A DNA stretch of 64,000 nt from Oscillospiraceae bacterium Zagget6 (GCA_001941075.1 MSHH01000075.1:24158-88157); one strand, 5' to 3'; numbered from the stretch's first letter, positions 17,606 to 25,829 are shown. The notes: a model not told the origin generated them from the sequence alone. Program-made: numbers and translations.

Positions 17606-17953
17606 TCACAGCAACACAAACGTGACCCCATTGTTGTATCGGTCCAGGTCTTTGTCGTTCCGCAGGTCCTCCGCCAGGGAAAACGCCTGGAGGGTGGCAC
17701 TGTTGAAGATGGAGAAATCCTCTCCGGGGATGAAATCCTTGATTTGTCCCCGCAACTTCTGACCGCCCAGCTCCCGACGGATGGCGACCCGTATCTTGCC
17801 ACCCTTGCCGGAGCTGCCGTAGCCGTGGATCAGCTTGACTGCCCGGCACCCCATGCGGCGGCTGGTGTACAGCTCGCCGCTCAAGCGGCGGAGCGCCTGG
17901 TCTACGGTGGGCATCCCCGCCTCCAGGTTGACGACACGGATGGTCTGTTTCAC
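17606..17953 (-). CDS. Smr-domain protein
   Basis: A 115-residue protein made of little but an Smr domain: VNLEAGMPTVDQALRRLSGEL and the HGYGSSGKGGKIRVAIRREL signature. Stand-alone Smr domains are nicking or RNA-cleaving nucleases related to the C-terminus of MutS2. It starts at a GTG (17953) with GAGGAGGG upstream. The C-terminal 40 residues (GQIKDFIPGEDFSIFNSATLQAF) are an extension found in Clostridia members. Role unknown; no neighbour suggests one. Confidence 0.88.
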   Translation of the reverse strand: MKQTIRVVNLEAGMPTVDQALRRLSGELYTSRRMGCRAVKLIHGYGSSGKGGKIRVAIRRELGGQKLRGQIKDFIPGEDFSIFNSATLQAFSLAEDLRNDKDLDRYNNGVTFVLL

Positions 17954-18075
17954 GATGGGTCCCTCCTCGCCTGTTTCTTCTAAGACAAGAAGTTATTGTA
18001 GCACACTTCTGAAAATTGCACAACCGCAGGGAGAAATTTTACGAAAAAAACAGGCCACTTTTCAGAAAAAAAGGG

Positions 18076-18104
18076 TTTACAACCGGGGGGAAGGCTGTTA
18101 TAAT
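18076..18104 (+). promoter_or_regulatory. Promoter of tRNA-Arg
   Basis: TTTACA (18076-18081), 17-base spacer, TATAAT (18099-18104). Confidence 0.85.
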
Positions 18105-18122
18105 AACATCTGTTGGAGATAT

Positions 18123-18198
18123 GCACCCGTAGTTCAATGGATAGAGCGTCAGATTCCGGTTCTGAATGGTGGGGGTTCGAGTCCCTTCGGGTGTACCA
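18123..18198 (+). tRNA. tRNA-Arg (anticodon CCG)
   Basis: The cloverleaf folds with acceptor GCACCCG/CGGGTGT, anticodon stem TCAGA/TCTGA around loop TTCCGGT (anticodon CCG), T loop GGTTCGAGTCC and an encoded CCA end. It reads CGG arginine codons. It stands at the left edge of the accessory region. Confidence 0.96.
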
Positions 18199-18202
18199 AC
18201 TG

Positions 18203-18247
18203 ATTCCCGTTGATTTGTTCTCAAATCAACGGGAATTGTTTTGTTTT
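18203..18247 (+). terminator. Terminator of tRNA-Arg
   Basis: ATTCCCGTTGATTTG / CAAATCAACGGGAAT, a perfect 15-bp stem, then TGTTTTGTTTTT. The following 120 bases up to the TetR stop hold no gene. Confidence 0.92.
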
Positions 18248-18370
18248 TAATAGAAAATCCGCTGATAAAGTGCAAACTCTACCAGCGGGTTTTTCGTTTT
18301 GCCCCAATTTTTACCCCTGGATTTTTTACCCCTGGAGTGAACATATTTTTCATCTTCAATTATTCATGCA

Positions 18371-18958
18371 TTAACCTGGTTCCAGCGAATTTTGAAAATC
18401 AGTGGCTGCTGTCATCTGCGGCCAATACCAGTCGGTAAACAGCTTTTGAATAATGTCAAGCAGATCTGCATCGGTTAAACTTCTCTTGCCTTGCAAGTGA
18501 AGTGCCACTGCGGAAAAAACGCCGGAAAAGAACATGTCTGTCACCACCTCCTTTTTGGGTGTATCGGCAATTTTCACATCGATGTTATCAATCGTTTTTT
18601 CTCTCATTCTTCTGATAAAATGGGAAAGATTCTGTTCCGACATCAAAACGAGGATTCGCTCTGTGTTTTCGTGAAAGCATTTAATGAAAATTTCAAAGAA
18701 GTGCCTGTCATATGTGTTGTTTTCCTCGCCATACTCTTCCAAAGTCTCCCTTGTCTGTTTGAAAAAGCAGTCCTCCGCATATTCAATCAAATCAAAGACA
18801 TCTTTGAAGTACCTGTAAAAAGTTGCGCGGCTGTACCCCGCCAGATTGATAATCTCCCGGACGGTGATTTGGGTTACACTTTTCTTCTGGGCTAGCTGGA
18901 AGAATGAATTGACAAGGGCTTCTCTTGTGGCATCCGTGATTTCTGGCTGTTTTTTCAT
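18371..18958 (-). CDS. TetR-family regulator, left paralogue of the island
   Basis: A 195-residue TetR/AcrR protein using the ATG at 18958 (ACAGGAGAA upstream). The helix-turn-helix is ITVREIINLAGYSRATFYRYFKDVFDLIEYAED. It is a clear paralogue of the TetR at 36729, sharing the start MKKQPEITDATRE and nearly the whole DNA-recognition region, so both probably bind the same operator. It is divergent from the nitroreductase gene, with the operator/promoter module 19070-19146 between them. The ligand domain is closer to the MDR-type TetR regulators than to any named one. I infer repression of the island's double-operator promoters. Confidence 0.93.
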   Translation of the reverse strand: MKKQPEITDATREALVNSFFQLAQKKSVTQITVREIINLAGYSRATFYRYFKDVFDLIEYAEDCFFKQTRETLEEYGEENNTYDRHFFEIFIKCFHENTERILVLMSEQNLSHFIRRMREKTIDNIDVKIADTPKKEVVTDMFFSGVFSAVALHLQGKRSLTDADLLDIIQKLFTDWYWPQMTAATDFQNSLEPG

Positions 18959-19069
18959 ATTGTTCTCCTGTGACATATCCTATATCAAAAAGCGATTGCC
19001 CCTTTTCATGGGCAGGCATTATCATTTTACAGCAGCGATTCCCGAAAAACAAGCGGCATCGGTCCATCG

Positions 19070-19146
19070 TGAGACATTTGTCTCAAATTGTCACTTGATG
19101 AACGATGTGTGCCACGGTATAATATCATTGTAAGACATCTGTTATA
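19070..19146 (+). promoter_or_regulatory. Double-operator promoter module A (nitroreductase)
   Basis: A perfect 16-bp palindrome TGAGACATTTGTCTCA (19070-19085) precedes a promoter TTGATG (19095-19100), 17 bases, TATAAT (19118-19123), and a second, weaker palindrome TAAGACATCTGTTATA (19131-19146) follows. Operator centres are 61 bp apart. Four other promoters in this region have the same layout. Confidence 0.75.
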
Positions 19147-19231
19147 CCATGAATCAGCTGGAATTAACAGCTGATTCCGCAGGAGGGTCAGCAGTGGCCC
19201 CATCATCACGAAGCCGGGTAAGGAGGCCGTT

Positions 19232-19900
19232 ATGACATTACAGGAAGCCATGAGCGCACGACATAAAGTGAGCAAATACAAGGATACGCCGTTGCCAGCG
19301 GATGTTGTTCAGAAACTCAACGACAGAATCGAAGCGCAGAATCAGGAATACGGTTTGAATATCCAGCTTGTTACAGAGCACAAGGACGCGATGCCGGGGG
19401 TCATAGCAGCGCTGATGTCCAAGGGCGTCAAAAACTATATCATCCTCGCGGGGCCTGATACGCCGGACGTTGATGAGAAGCTGGGCTACAGCAGCGCCGA
19501 TTTGATGCTTTACGCGCAAACCCTCGGGCTGAATAGCTGGTGGATCGGCGGTATGTACAGCCGCAAGAACGCGAAGAAGAACTCTAACGCAGGAGATAAC
19601 GCGAAAATCATCGGGATCGTTGTGGTCGGCTATGGTCAAGACCAGGGCGTTCCGCACAAATCCAAAGCTGCGTCAGATGTATCGTCCTACGAAGGTACTG
19701 CCCCGGAATGGTTCAAGGCAGGCGTTTCAGCGGTCCTGTTAGCGCCGACGGCGATGAACAAGCAGGCATTTACCATCAAGGGCAAGGGCAATCAGGTGAG
19801 CATGACCTGCGACAACGGCTCCTATTCCGGTGCTGATTTGGGCATTGGCAAATATCATTTTGAGCTGGGCGCCGGCAAGGACAATTTTGAATGGGCATGA
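19232..19900 (+). CDS. Nitroreductase-family flavoprotein
   Basis: A 222-residue protein of the nitroreductase fold (TM1586-like two-repeat form). ARHKVSKYKDTPLP is the FMN-phosphate contact of the family and LMLYAQTLGLNSWWIGGMYSR the conserved core, with LLAPTAMNKQAF near the C-terminus. It would use FMN and NAD(P)H to reduce nitro compounds, quinones or related substrates. AAGGAGG precedes the ATG. It is monocistronic, controlled by module A next to the divergent TetR gene, which suggests induction by an electrophile or drug. Confidence 0.88.
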   Translation: MTLQEAMSARHKVSKYKDTPLPADVVQKLNDRIEAQNQEYGLNIQLVTEHKDAMPGVIAALMSKGVKNYIILAGPDTPDVDEKLGYSSADLMLYAQTLGLNSWWIGGMYSRKNAKKNSNAGDNAKIIGIVVVGYGQDQGVPHKSKAASDVSSYEGTAPEWFKAGVSAVLLAPTAMNKQAFTIKGKGNQVSMTCDNGSYSGADLGIGKYHFELGAGKDNFEWA

Positions 19901-19930
19901 TCGTCCCGTGCGACAATCCAAATGGATAAC

Positions 19931-19980
19931 AAAAACCGGCAGGTCGTCACAGAAATCGTGGCGGCCTGCCGGATATTTTT
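19931..19980 (+). terminator. Terminator between nitroreductase and convergent TetR
   Basis: CCGGCAGG / CCTGCCGG with an inner GTC.CAC/GTGGCGG-like stem, then ATATTTTTG; A-run on the left side, so probably bidirectional. Confidence 0.85.
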
Positions 19981-19994
19981 GCGTTTATAGGCGT

Positions 19995-20528
19995 TTACAA
20001 CTTGCTTTTCAGCAGCCCCAGCACGTCGGCGATTTTCTCCACCGGCTCCGGGCTTTCGCTGTTCAGCCAGTCATAGAGGATGGAAAAGGTGCCCTGAAAG
20101 ACGAATTGCCGGAGATACTTCACTTCCGTCTCCGAATAATTGCTCTCATCGAGCATGTTTTGAAAAATGATGCCGATGCTGGGGATGGCGAACAGATGGG
20201 CGGCGAACTCCTGCATGGGAACAGACCGGACGAGGAGGCAGAACAGCTCCCGCTGGTCATACAAATGCTGCAAAATCAGCAGCAGGGCGTTATCGCTTTG
20301 CGTGATGACCTGCTTCAACTCCTCGTCCAACTGCCGGAGGAAGTCCGCCTCTATTTCGCAGAGCAGCTCCTCCTGGCTGCCGTAGTATTTATAGAACGTG
20401 GTGCGGTTGATTTCCGACACCTTGCAAAGCTCGTAGACCGTAATTTGGTTCAGCGGTTTTTCCCGGAGCAGCTTGAGCAACCCCGTTTTCAGCATGGTCT
20501 TGCTGATACGTACCCTCTGGTTTTCCAT
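19995..20528 (-). CDS. TetR-family regulator of the HXXEE cluster
   Basis: A 177-residue TetR protein starting MENQRVRISKTMLKTGLLKLL, with helix-turn-helix ITVYELCKVSEINRTTFYKYYGSQEELL. It belongs to the short TetR group with a C-terminal domain like TetR_C_7/8, unlike the two island paralogues. It is divergent from three tandem HXXEE membrane genes; a CAACA-GTT-TGTTG palindrome sits on the -35 of their promoter, and I infer that it represses them. Ligand unknown. Confidence 0.9.
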   Translation of the reverse strand: MENQRVRISKTMLKTGLLKLLREKPLNQITVYELCKVSEINRTTFYKYYGSQEELLCEIEADFLRQLDEELKQVITQSDNALLLILQHLYDQRELFCLLVRSVPMQEFAAHLFAIPSIGIIFQNMLDESNYSETEVKYLRQFVFQGTFSILYDWLNSESPEPVEKIADVLGLLKSKL

Positions 20529-20616
20529 CTCTTTGATTCACCTCGACAAATTTTCAATATTTGTTGGTTTTAACGCAAAGAAGCAGCTTAGTGTTGCCTA
20601 CAAAACATTTTAACGC

Positions 20617-20656
20617 CAACAGTTTGTTGACTTTAAGTACTTTCGTCTATTATAAT
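20617..20656 (+). promoter_or_regulatory. Promoter and candidate operator of the HXXEE operon
   Basis: TTGACT (20627-20632), 18-base spacer, TATAAT (20651-20656). The palindrome CAACAGTTTGTTG (20617-20629) overlaps the -35. TTGTTGG at 20569 and TTGTCAACA near 20671 are similar half-sites on either side. Confidence 0.65.
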
Positions 20657-20702
20657 GAAATCACAGCGATTTGTCAACATTATGCTGTAGGAGGTTCATA
20701 AA

Positions 20703-21392
20703 ATGAAATTTTGGAGGCGAAACTGGTATTACATCGGCGGCGTCCTTTTTGTTCTGTTGGCCTTTGTCATGGGGCTGTGGGGCTGCGACCACTTGAGCAA
20801 AATCCGGGTCATCCTGATTTTCAGCTGGATGGGGATGCTAATGCACCAGTTTGAGGAATATGCGTTTCCCGGCGGTTTTCCCCTGATTTCCAACATGGCC
20901 GGACTGGGCGAGACGGAACACCCGGAGCACTACCCGCTGAACGCGAGGCAGAGCTTTTTGAGCAACGTCATCTTCTGCTACCTGAGCTACATCATCCCCA
21001 TCTGCTTCCCCAATCTGGTCTGGATGGGGGCCAGCCAGGTGCTGGCCGGTGTGTGGCAGCTTCCGGGGCACGGCATTGCCATGAACGTGCGGCTGAAAAG
21101 CAAGTACAACCCCGGTCTGGCGTCCACGGCGGTTTTGCAGACGCCAGTGGCGATTTACTACATCTGGTACGTCTGCACCTACATGCCGGAAAAGGCGGGA
21201 CAGCTCTGGTGGGGCATCCCCGGTTCCATCCTCATGTTACTCCTGACCTTTATCGTCCCCATTCTGGTGATGAAGGACAAAAATTCTCCCTATCCCTTTG
21301 AGGACCGGGAACTGTACGGTTACAACAAGGAACACGTCGCGGCGCTGTGGGAAGAACGGAAAGCTGCGAAGGCTGCAAAGGAGGACAATTAA
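20703..21392 (+). CDS. HXXEE-domain membrane protein 1
   Basis: A 229-residue polytopic membrane protein. The family motif H-x-x-E-E occurs in MLMHQFEEYAFPGG after the second hydrophobic segment; six to seven hydrophobic stretches can be counted. HXXEE proteins (PF13787-type) are uncharacterised; the conserved His and two Glu near the membrane suggest a metal- or proton-binding site. It is the first of three tandem paralogues, and most similar to the third (both begin MKFWRR.WY.IGGVLFV). GTAGGAGG precedes the ATG. Function unknown. Confidence 0.82.
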   Translation: MKFWRRNWYYIGGVLFVLLAFVMGLWGCDHLSKIRVILIFSWMGMLMHQFEEYAFPGGFPLISNMAGLGETEHPEHYPLNARQSFLSNVIFCYLSYIIPICFPNLVWMGASQVLAGVWQLPGHGIAMNVRLKSKYNPGLASTAVLQTPVAIYYIWYVCTYMPEKAGQLWWGIPGSILMLLLTFIVPILVMKDKNSPYPFEDRELYGYNKEHVAALWEERKAAKAAKEDN

Positions 21393-21394
21393 AA

Positions 21395-22099
21395 ATGGTG
21401 AAAAAGCTGGATAAATGGTGTGACATCAACTGGATCATCTTCATTTGCGTGACGGGTGTCGTCACCGGCGTACTCGCCGCCATCTTCTGGGACAAAATGC
21501 CCCTGGGCGCGCAGGGCGCGGTGTTTGTGGCGATGATTATGCCCTTCCACGTGCTGGAGGAGTGGAAATTCCCCGGCGGTCTCCACATTTTTTACAACGT
21601 TCTGCTGGGTCCGAAGGAGGCCGAAAAGCAGCAGCTTGACCGGTTCCCCATGAGCCGTCTCACCGATATGATCACCAACGTGGGCTTGCAGTGGATTCCG
21701 CTGGTCTATCTGGTCCTCAGCTTCTTCACCGGCCTCTCCAACGCCACCGCCCTGTGCATGATGCTGCTGTGCTTCATCGAAGTGTGCGCCCACACCGGTG
21801 CCGGCACGCTCACCTATTTCTGGCTGAGAAAGGACGGCAAGAGGACCATCTATCACCCCGGTTTTGCCACCTCCTGGATGATGTTCCTGCCTGCGGGGGT
21901 CTATATCGTGGCGCATTTGGAAAATGTCACCAGAAGCGACTGGCTCTGGGCGATCATCCTGTTCATCATCATGATGCTGATTTGCATTGTTCTGACGGAG
22001 ACGCCGCTGAAAAAGTGGGTCTACAAGCAGGACAAGGGCGTGTTCGCCTTTGCCGACGCCAAGTATTATGAGAAGTACCCCTCCTTCTGGAAGAAGTGA
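21395..22099 (+). CDS. HXXEE-domain membrane protein 2
   Basis: A 234-residue polytopic membrane protein starting MVKKLDKWCDINW at 21395, two bases after the stop of the previous gene, with GCAAAGGAGG overlapping that gene's end. The motif is MPFHVLEEWKFPGGLH. It differs more from copies 1 and 3 than they do from each other, so the cluster probably arose by an old duplication followed by a newer one. It is translationally coupled with copy 1. Function unknown. Confidence 0.82.
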   Translation: MVKKLDKWCDINWIIFICVTGVVTGVLAAIFWDKMPLGAQGAVFVAMIMPFHVLEEWKFPGGLHIFYNVLLGPKEAEKQQLDRFPMSRLTDMITNVGLQWIPLVYLVLSFFTGLSNATALCMMLLCFIEVCAHTGAGTLTYFWLRKDGKRTIYHPGFATSWMMFLPAGVYIVAHLENVTRSDWLWAIILFIIMMLICIVLTETPLKKWVYKQDKGVFAFADAKYYEKYPSFWKK

Positions 22100-22114
22100 T
22101 ACGAGGCAGACAGC

Positions 22115-22807
22115 ATGAAATTCTGGAGACGATACTGGTACTGGATCGGCGGCGTTCTCTTTGTGGCTCTGGCTTTTATGATGGGACTGTGGGGCTGTGA
22201 ACACCTGCCGAAGCTACAGACGATTTTGATTTTCAGCTGGATGGCCATGCTGGTCCATCAGGTGGAGGAATACGGTTTCCCCGGCGGGATGCCGTCCATC
22301 ACCAACATGGCTGCCTTCCGGGAGAAGGAAGCGCCGGAGCGGTATCCCTTTAACGCGCAGCAGTGCTTCATCTGCAATGTGTTCCTGTGCTATGCCTTCT
22401 ACATTCTGGCGATTTGCTTTCCCAACGTGATTTGGCTGGGGGCCTCTCAGGTGCTGTGTGTGCTGGTGCAGCTGGCGGCCCACGGCCTGCTCATCAACTT
22501 CTCGTTGAAGAGTTTTTATAACCCCGGCCTGGGTTCCACCGTGTTTTTGCAGCTGCCTGTCGCCATTTACTATATCTGGTATGTCTGTACCACCATGCCG
22601 GAACAGGCGCGGCAACTCTGGATCGGCGCTCCCGGTGCGATTATTGCAATGCTCATATGCTTCATCGCCCCCGTGTTGCTGATGCGGAACCGGAAGAATC
22701 CCTATCCCTTCGCTGAGGAGGAGATGTACGGGTACAAGAAGGAAAAAGTGCTGGAAATCTGGCAGGACAGCAAGCCCTCCCTGCTGCAAAGGGTCGGGCT
22801 GAAGTAA
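22115..22807 (+). CDS. HXXEE-domain membrane protein 3
   Basis: A 230-residue polytopic membrane protein, MKFWRRYWYWIGGVLFV, with the motif LVHQVEEYGFPGGMP. It is closely related to copy 1 over its full length (same FSWM.ML.HQ.EEY.FPGG core, YNPGL.ST...QLPVAIYYIWYVCT). The three genes are separated by 2 and 15 bases and share the TetR-controlled promoter at 20.6 kb. Repeat copy E2 starts 12 bases after its stop. Function unknown. Confidence 0.82.
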   Translation: MKFWRRYWYWIGGVLFVALAFMMGLWGCEHLPKLQTILIFSWMAMLVHQVEEYGFPGGMPSITNMAAFREKEAPERYPFNAQQCFICNVFLCYAFYILAICFPNVIWLGASQVLCVLVQLAAHGLLINFSLKSFYNPGLGSTVFLQLPVAIYYIWYVCTTMPEQARQLWIGAPGAIIAMLICFIAPVLLMRNRKNPYPFAEEEMYGYKKEKVLEIWQDSKPSLLQRVGLK

Positions 22808-22818
22808 CAACAAATATG

Positions 22819-22990
22819 AGCTTTTAGCTCTTAGCTATCAGCTATTAGCTTTGTAGTGCTTACCGATTCGCTCTGCACTTCGGATTCGCTACACAAAACA
22901 AACCGCTCACGACCAACCGATGTTTAACGCTGTTCGCTTTAGCCTGGCAGTGTGTAACTAACAGCTAACAGCTAACGGCTAATAGCTTAT
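22819..22990 (-). repeat. Heptad-ended intergenic repeat, copy E2
   Basis: Left array AGCTTTT AGCTCTT AGCTATC AGCTATT; right array, read on the reverse strand, AGCTATT AGCCGTT AGCTGTT AGCTGTT. In reverse orientation its end AAGCACTACAAAGCTAATAG matches that of copy E3. It fills the gap between HXXEE gene 3 and the flavodoxin-ferredoxin gene. Confidence 0.8.
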
Positions 22991-23006
22991 TAAAGTGAGG
23001 TGCAAA

Positions 23007-23819
23007 ATGACCGAAAAGACTGTGATCTATTATTACTCTGGCTCCGGGAACAGCCTCTCTGTGGCGAAACACATTGGCGAGAAGCTGGGAAACACAACGC
23101 TTTTGTCCGTCTACACCCTGCGGGATACCCCGGAGGTCCCGGCGGACTGCACCCGAATCGGCATTGTGACCGCCACCTGGTTTGTACGCCCGCCGAGGGT
23201 GGTGAAGGAGGTCTGCGAAAAACTCCGCTGCTCCAGACAGCAGAGGATTTTTGTCGTCGCCACCTGCGGCGGCTATGACGGATATGTCTGCATCGACCTG
23301 AAAGCCATTTTGCAGCCCAAAACGGACTTCGCTGTGCAGACCTTCATGCTCCCCATGCCGCCCAACCATATTGTGGGTTTTTCTCCCCTGCCGGACTGGG
23401 CGAACCGTATTTACCTGAACCATGAGGCCAAGGCCACGGTTAAGATTGCGGAAAAAATCCAGGCGGACGCCCCCACCAGAAACCGAAAGGGCCTCAACCG
23501 CAAGGCTCTGGCGTGGGTATCCAAAACCTTCAACGGCTGGCTGGGCGTTGACCGGGACAGCGTGGAGGGCGGTTTCTACACCACAGACGCCTGCACCAAA
23601 TGCGGCGTCTGCGAGAAGCTCTGCAAAAACGGGAACATCCAGCTGACCGGGGACGGCCCGGTCTGGGGCCACGACTGCCAGCAGTGCATGGCCTGTATCA
23701 TGTGGTGTCCCAACCGGGCCATTCGTCACCCAAACGTGCCGGAGAAGCGCAGGCGCTACCAGAATCCGAACGTCACCCTGAAGGATATGATGCAGTCGGA
23801 ATTTCATGTGGGTGAATGA
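23007..23819 (+). CDS. EFR1-family flavodoxin/2[4Fe-4S] ferredoxin fusion protein
   Basis: A 270-residue protein with an N-terminal flavodoxin-like domain (TVIYYYSGSGNSLSVAKHIGE binds the flavin phosphate) and a C-terminal bacterial ferredoxin domain with CTKCGVCEKLC and CQQCMACIMWCP. This is the EFR1 layout of anaerobes, an internal electron transfer protein that can feed low-potential electrons to a reductase. I use the ATG at 23007 (GTGAGG upstream). The first cluster motif lacks the usual proline after its last cysteine. Its stop overlaps the start of the SDR gene, so they are coupled. Confidence 0.88.
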   Translation: MTEKTVIYYYSGSGNSLSVAKHIGEKLGNTTLLSVYTLRDTPEVPADCTRIGIVTATWFVRPPRVVKEVCEKLRCSRQQRIFVVATCGGYDGYVCIDLKAILQPKTDFAVQTFMLPMPPNHIVGFSPLPDWANRIYLNHEAKATVKIAEKIQADAPTRNRKGLNRKALAWVSKTFNGWLGVDRDSVEGGFYTTDACTKCGVCEKLCKNGNIQLTGDGPVWGHDCQQCMACIMWCPNRAIRHPNVPEKRRRYQNPNVTLKDMMQSEFHVGE

Positions 23820-24739
23820 CGATGAGTTGGACATTAGAGAGTATCCCGGATCTTTCCGGTAAAGTGATGATCGTGACCGGGGCAAACAGCGGTCTGGGAT
23901 TTGAAACGACAAAGGAGCTTTCCCGGAAAGGCGCAAAGGTCGTGATGGCCTGTCGCAACCCGCAAAGGGCGGAAGCGGCCATGCAAAAGATCCGGGATGC
24001 TGTTCCGGGCGCGGATCTGGATACCATGCTTTTAGACCTTGCCAGTCAAAAAAGCGTCGCAGAGTTTGCAGAGCGATTCATGCAGAAATACGATAGGCTT
24101 GATGTACTCGTCAACAATGCCGGAATTATGGCGGCGCCCTATTCCGAAACCGTCGATGGGTTTGAGAATCACTTTGCGACCAACTATCTCGGCCACTTTG
24201 CACTGACAGCAAGGTTGTTTGACCTGCTGGAATCGACACCGGGCGCGAGAGTGGTCAGCGTCAGCAGCCTTGCCTACTTTTTTGGGAATAAGATAGATTT
24301 TGAGAATCTGTATTATGAGCACAAAAAGGGTTACGGCAGATGGCGGGCCTATGGACGTTCCAAAATGGAAATACTGCTGTTCGCTTATGAAATGCAGCGG
24401 CGTCTCACGCGCACAGGCAAGTCTACCCTTTCGCTTGCTGCGCACCCAGGAATCGCACAGACAAATATTATGCCGGCGCAAGCGAATAACGCCTTCACAA
24501 AGAAGTTCTTAACGCTGGTCGCCAGTTTTTTGAAGCCGACCATCTATGGCGCAATGCCTTTGATTCGTGCGGCGACAGACACAGAGGTCGTGGGAGGCGA
24601 ATATTTCGGGCCGTCCAAGGACAGGATGCCAGATGTCGTCAAGTCAAATAAGGCGTCTCACAATTTGGATACCGCAAAAAAGCTATGGGAAATTTCCGAA
24701 ACCTTAACAGGACTTCATTATCTGGATGAGACATTGTAA
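23816..24739 (+). CDS. Short-chain dehydrogenase/reductase (retinol-dehydrogenase-like)
   Basis: A 307-residue SDR. TGANSGLGFETTKELSRKG is the NAD(P) motif, with NNAGIMAAPYSETVDGFENHFATNYLGHF and the catalytic Y-x-x-x-K in YGRSK. The arginine-rich segment after TGANSGLG suggests NADP preference. The sequence resembles retinol/WW-domain oxidoreductase-type SDRs that act on hydrophobic carbonyls. The ATG overlaps the stop of the EFR1 gene (ATGA); an alternative ATG lies two codons downstream. It is the last gene before the operator module at 24794. Substrate unknown. Confidence 0.9.
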   Translation: MTMSWTLESIPDLSGKVMIVTGANSGLGFETTKELSRKGAKVVMACRNPQRAEAAMQKIRDAVPGADLDTMLLDLASQKSVAEFAERFMQKYDRLDVLVNNAGIMAAPYSETVDGFENHFATNYLGHFALTARLFDLLESTPGARVVSVSSLAYFFGNKIDFENLYYEHKKGYGRWRAYGRSKMEILLFAYEMQRRLTRTGKSTLSLAAHPGIAQTNIMPAQANNAFTKKFLTLVASFLKPTIYGAMPLIRAATDTEVVGGEYFGPSKDRMPDVVKSNKASHNLDTAKKLWEISETLTGLHYLDETL

Positions 24740-24793
24740 TTTTGATGTAAATCGGATCTCGTAAAAGGTCCATGTGGCTGGACAGGCGTATTA

Positions 24794-24870
24794 TGCGACA
24801 TTTATTCCCTATTGTTGCTTGATAAAGGCTCCTTTGTATCATACAATAAGTATGTACAACATCTGTCGCA
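24794..24870 (+). promoter_or_regulatory. Double-operator promoter module C (YcgN-like gene onward)
   Basis: TGCGACATTTATTCCC (24794-24809; good left half-site only), promoter TTGATA (24819-24824), 17 bases, TACAAT (24842-24847), then TACAACATCTGTCGCA (24855-24870). Operator centres are 61 bp apart, as in module A. A further half-site TACGACA lies at 25892-25898 before the flavodoxin gene. Confidence 0.7.
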
Positions 24871-24939
24871 CAACGCATGGCGGTGGGTCGGTATTACTTT
24901 GCGGTTCAGCGGCGGCGATGCCGCAGGGAGGTGTTCAGG

Positions 24940-25251
24940 ATGCTGCTTCAAATTTTCAGAGCGTGGCTCAAGTGGCGGAAGGACTGGGATTCCCTGTGCA
25001 ACTGCTGTGGCAAATGCTGTTACACGCGTTCCGTCGGACCGGGCGGCAGGGTCATTATCCACTACAATGACCCCTGTGAGCATCTGGACACGCAAACCCA
25101 TCTGTGCCGGGTTTTCGACGACCGCTTCCGCAAGTGTAAACACTGCGGGAAGGTCGGTTTGTTCACGGCGCTGTTCAATCCGTCTCTGCCGAAAGACTGT
25201 ACCTATGTGCAGACCTTCCGGTTGTGGGACAGGGACGAAAGTACGTTGTAA
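24940..25251 (+). CDS. YcgN/YkgJ-like cysteine cluster protein
   Basis: A 103-residue protein; the ATG at 24940 has GGGAGGTG upstream, while the longer track ORF would read through the operator leader. CNCCGKCCY, then CEHLDTQTHLCRVFDDRFRKCKHC matches the YcgN (UPF0260)/YkgJ-type pattern in which clustered cysteines bind zinc or an iron-sulfur centre. The family has no assigned function. It is the first gene behind module C and 47 bases upstream of the second nitroreductase, so it probably leads an operon of redox genes. Confidence 0.75.
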   Translation: MLLQIFRAWLKWRKDWDSLCNCCGKCCYTRSVGPGGRVIIHYNDPCEHLDTQTHLCRVFDDRFRKCKHCGKVGLFTALFNPSLPKDCTYVQTFRLWDRDESTL

Positions 25252-25298
25252 AGGCACTGCATTTTTATCACGCAATCTGTCATAAGGAGGTATTCTCT

Positions 25299-25829
25299 AT
25301 GCAAACATTGGAAGCCATTGCAAAAAGAAAATCAACGCGGAACTTTGACCCGAACAAGTCCGTACCGGATGCGGTGATCGATACCATCGTGAAGGCGGGC
25401 TGTCAGGCTCCCATCGGCGGGAACCAGCGGGATTCCCTGCACCTGACGGTCTGCCGCAGTAAAGACATCCTCGACGCCATCAACCAGTCCACTGCCGCCG
25501 CCATGAAAATCGAACCGCGGGATTTCTTCTACGGTGCGCCCGTTGTCGTCTTTGTCTCTGCCGCGAACAAGCAGATGGCCCCCGGCGTGGAATATGCCAA
25601 CGCCGCCTGCGTCATCGAAAACATGCTGATCGCGGCCACAGACGCCGGGGTGGATAACATTTACCTCTGGGGCGCTGTACAGGCCCTGGCGAAGAACACG
25701 GAGCTGTGTGCCAAGATGGGGATACCGGAAGACTTCCGGCCTGTCTCCGCCGCAGCGCTTGGCTACAGCCTCAGCGGAGCTGCTCAGCCGAGAGAGCTGT
25801 CTGTGTCACTCAGCGCGAATTACATCTAA
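25299..25829 (+). CDS. Nitroreductase-family protein
   Basis: A 176-residue FMN-dependent oxidoreductase. AIAKRKSTRNFDPNKSVP is the flavin phosphate-binding start, and IVKAGCQAPIGGNQ and ALGYSLSGAAQP are the conserved middle and C-terminal motifs. It is shorter than the nitroreductase at 19232 and not a close copy. The ATG at 25299 has AAGGAGG upstream. It lies between the YcgN-like and flavodoxin genes, all on the same strand. Confidence 0.9.
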   Translation: MQTLEAIAKRKSTRNFDPNKSVPDAVIDTIVKAGCQAPIGGNQRDSLHLTVCRSKDILDAINQSTAAAMKIEPRDFFYGAPVVVFVSAANKQMAPGVEYANAACVIENMLIAATDAGVDNIYLWGAVQALAKNTELCAKMGIPEDFRPVSAAALGYSLSGAAQPRELSVSLSANYI

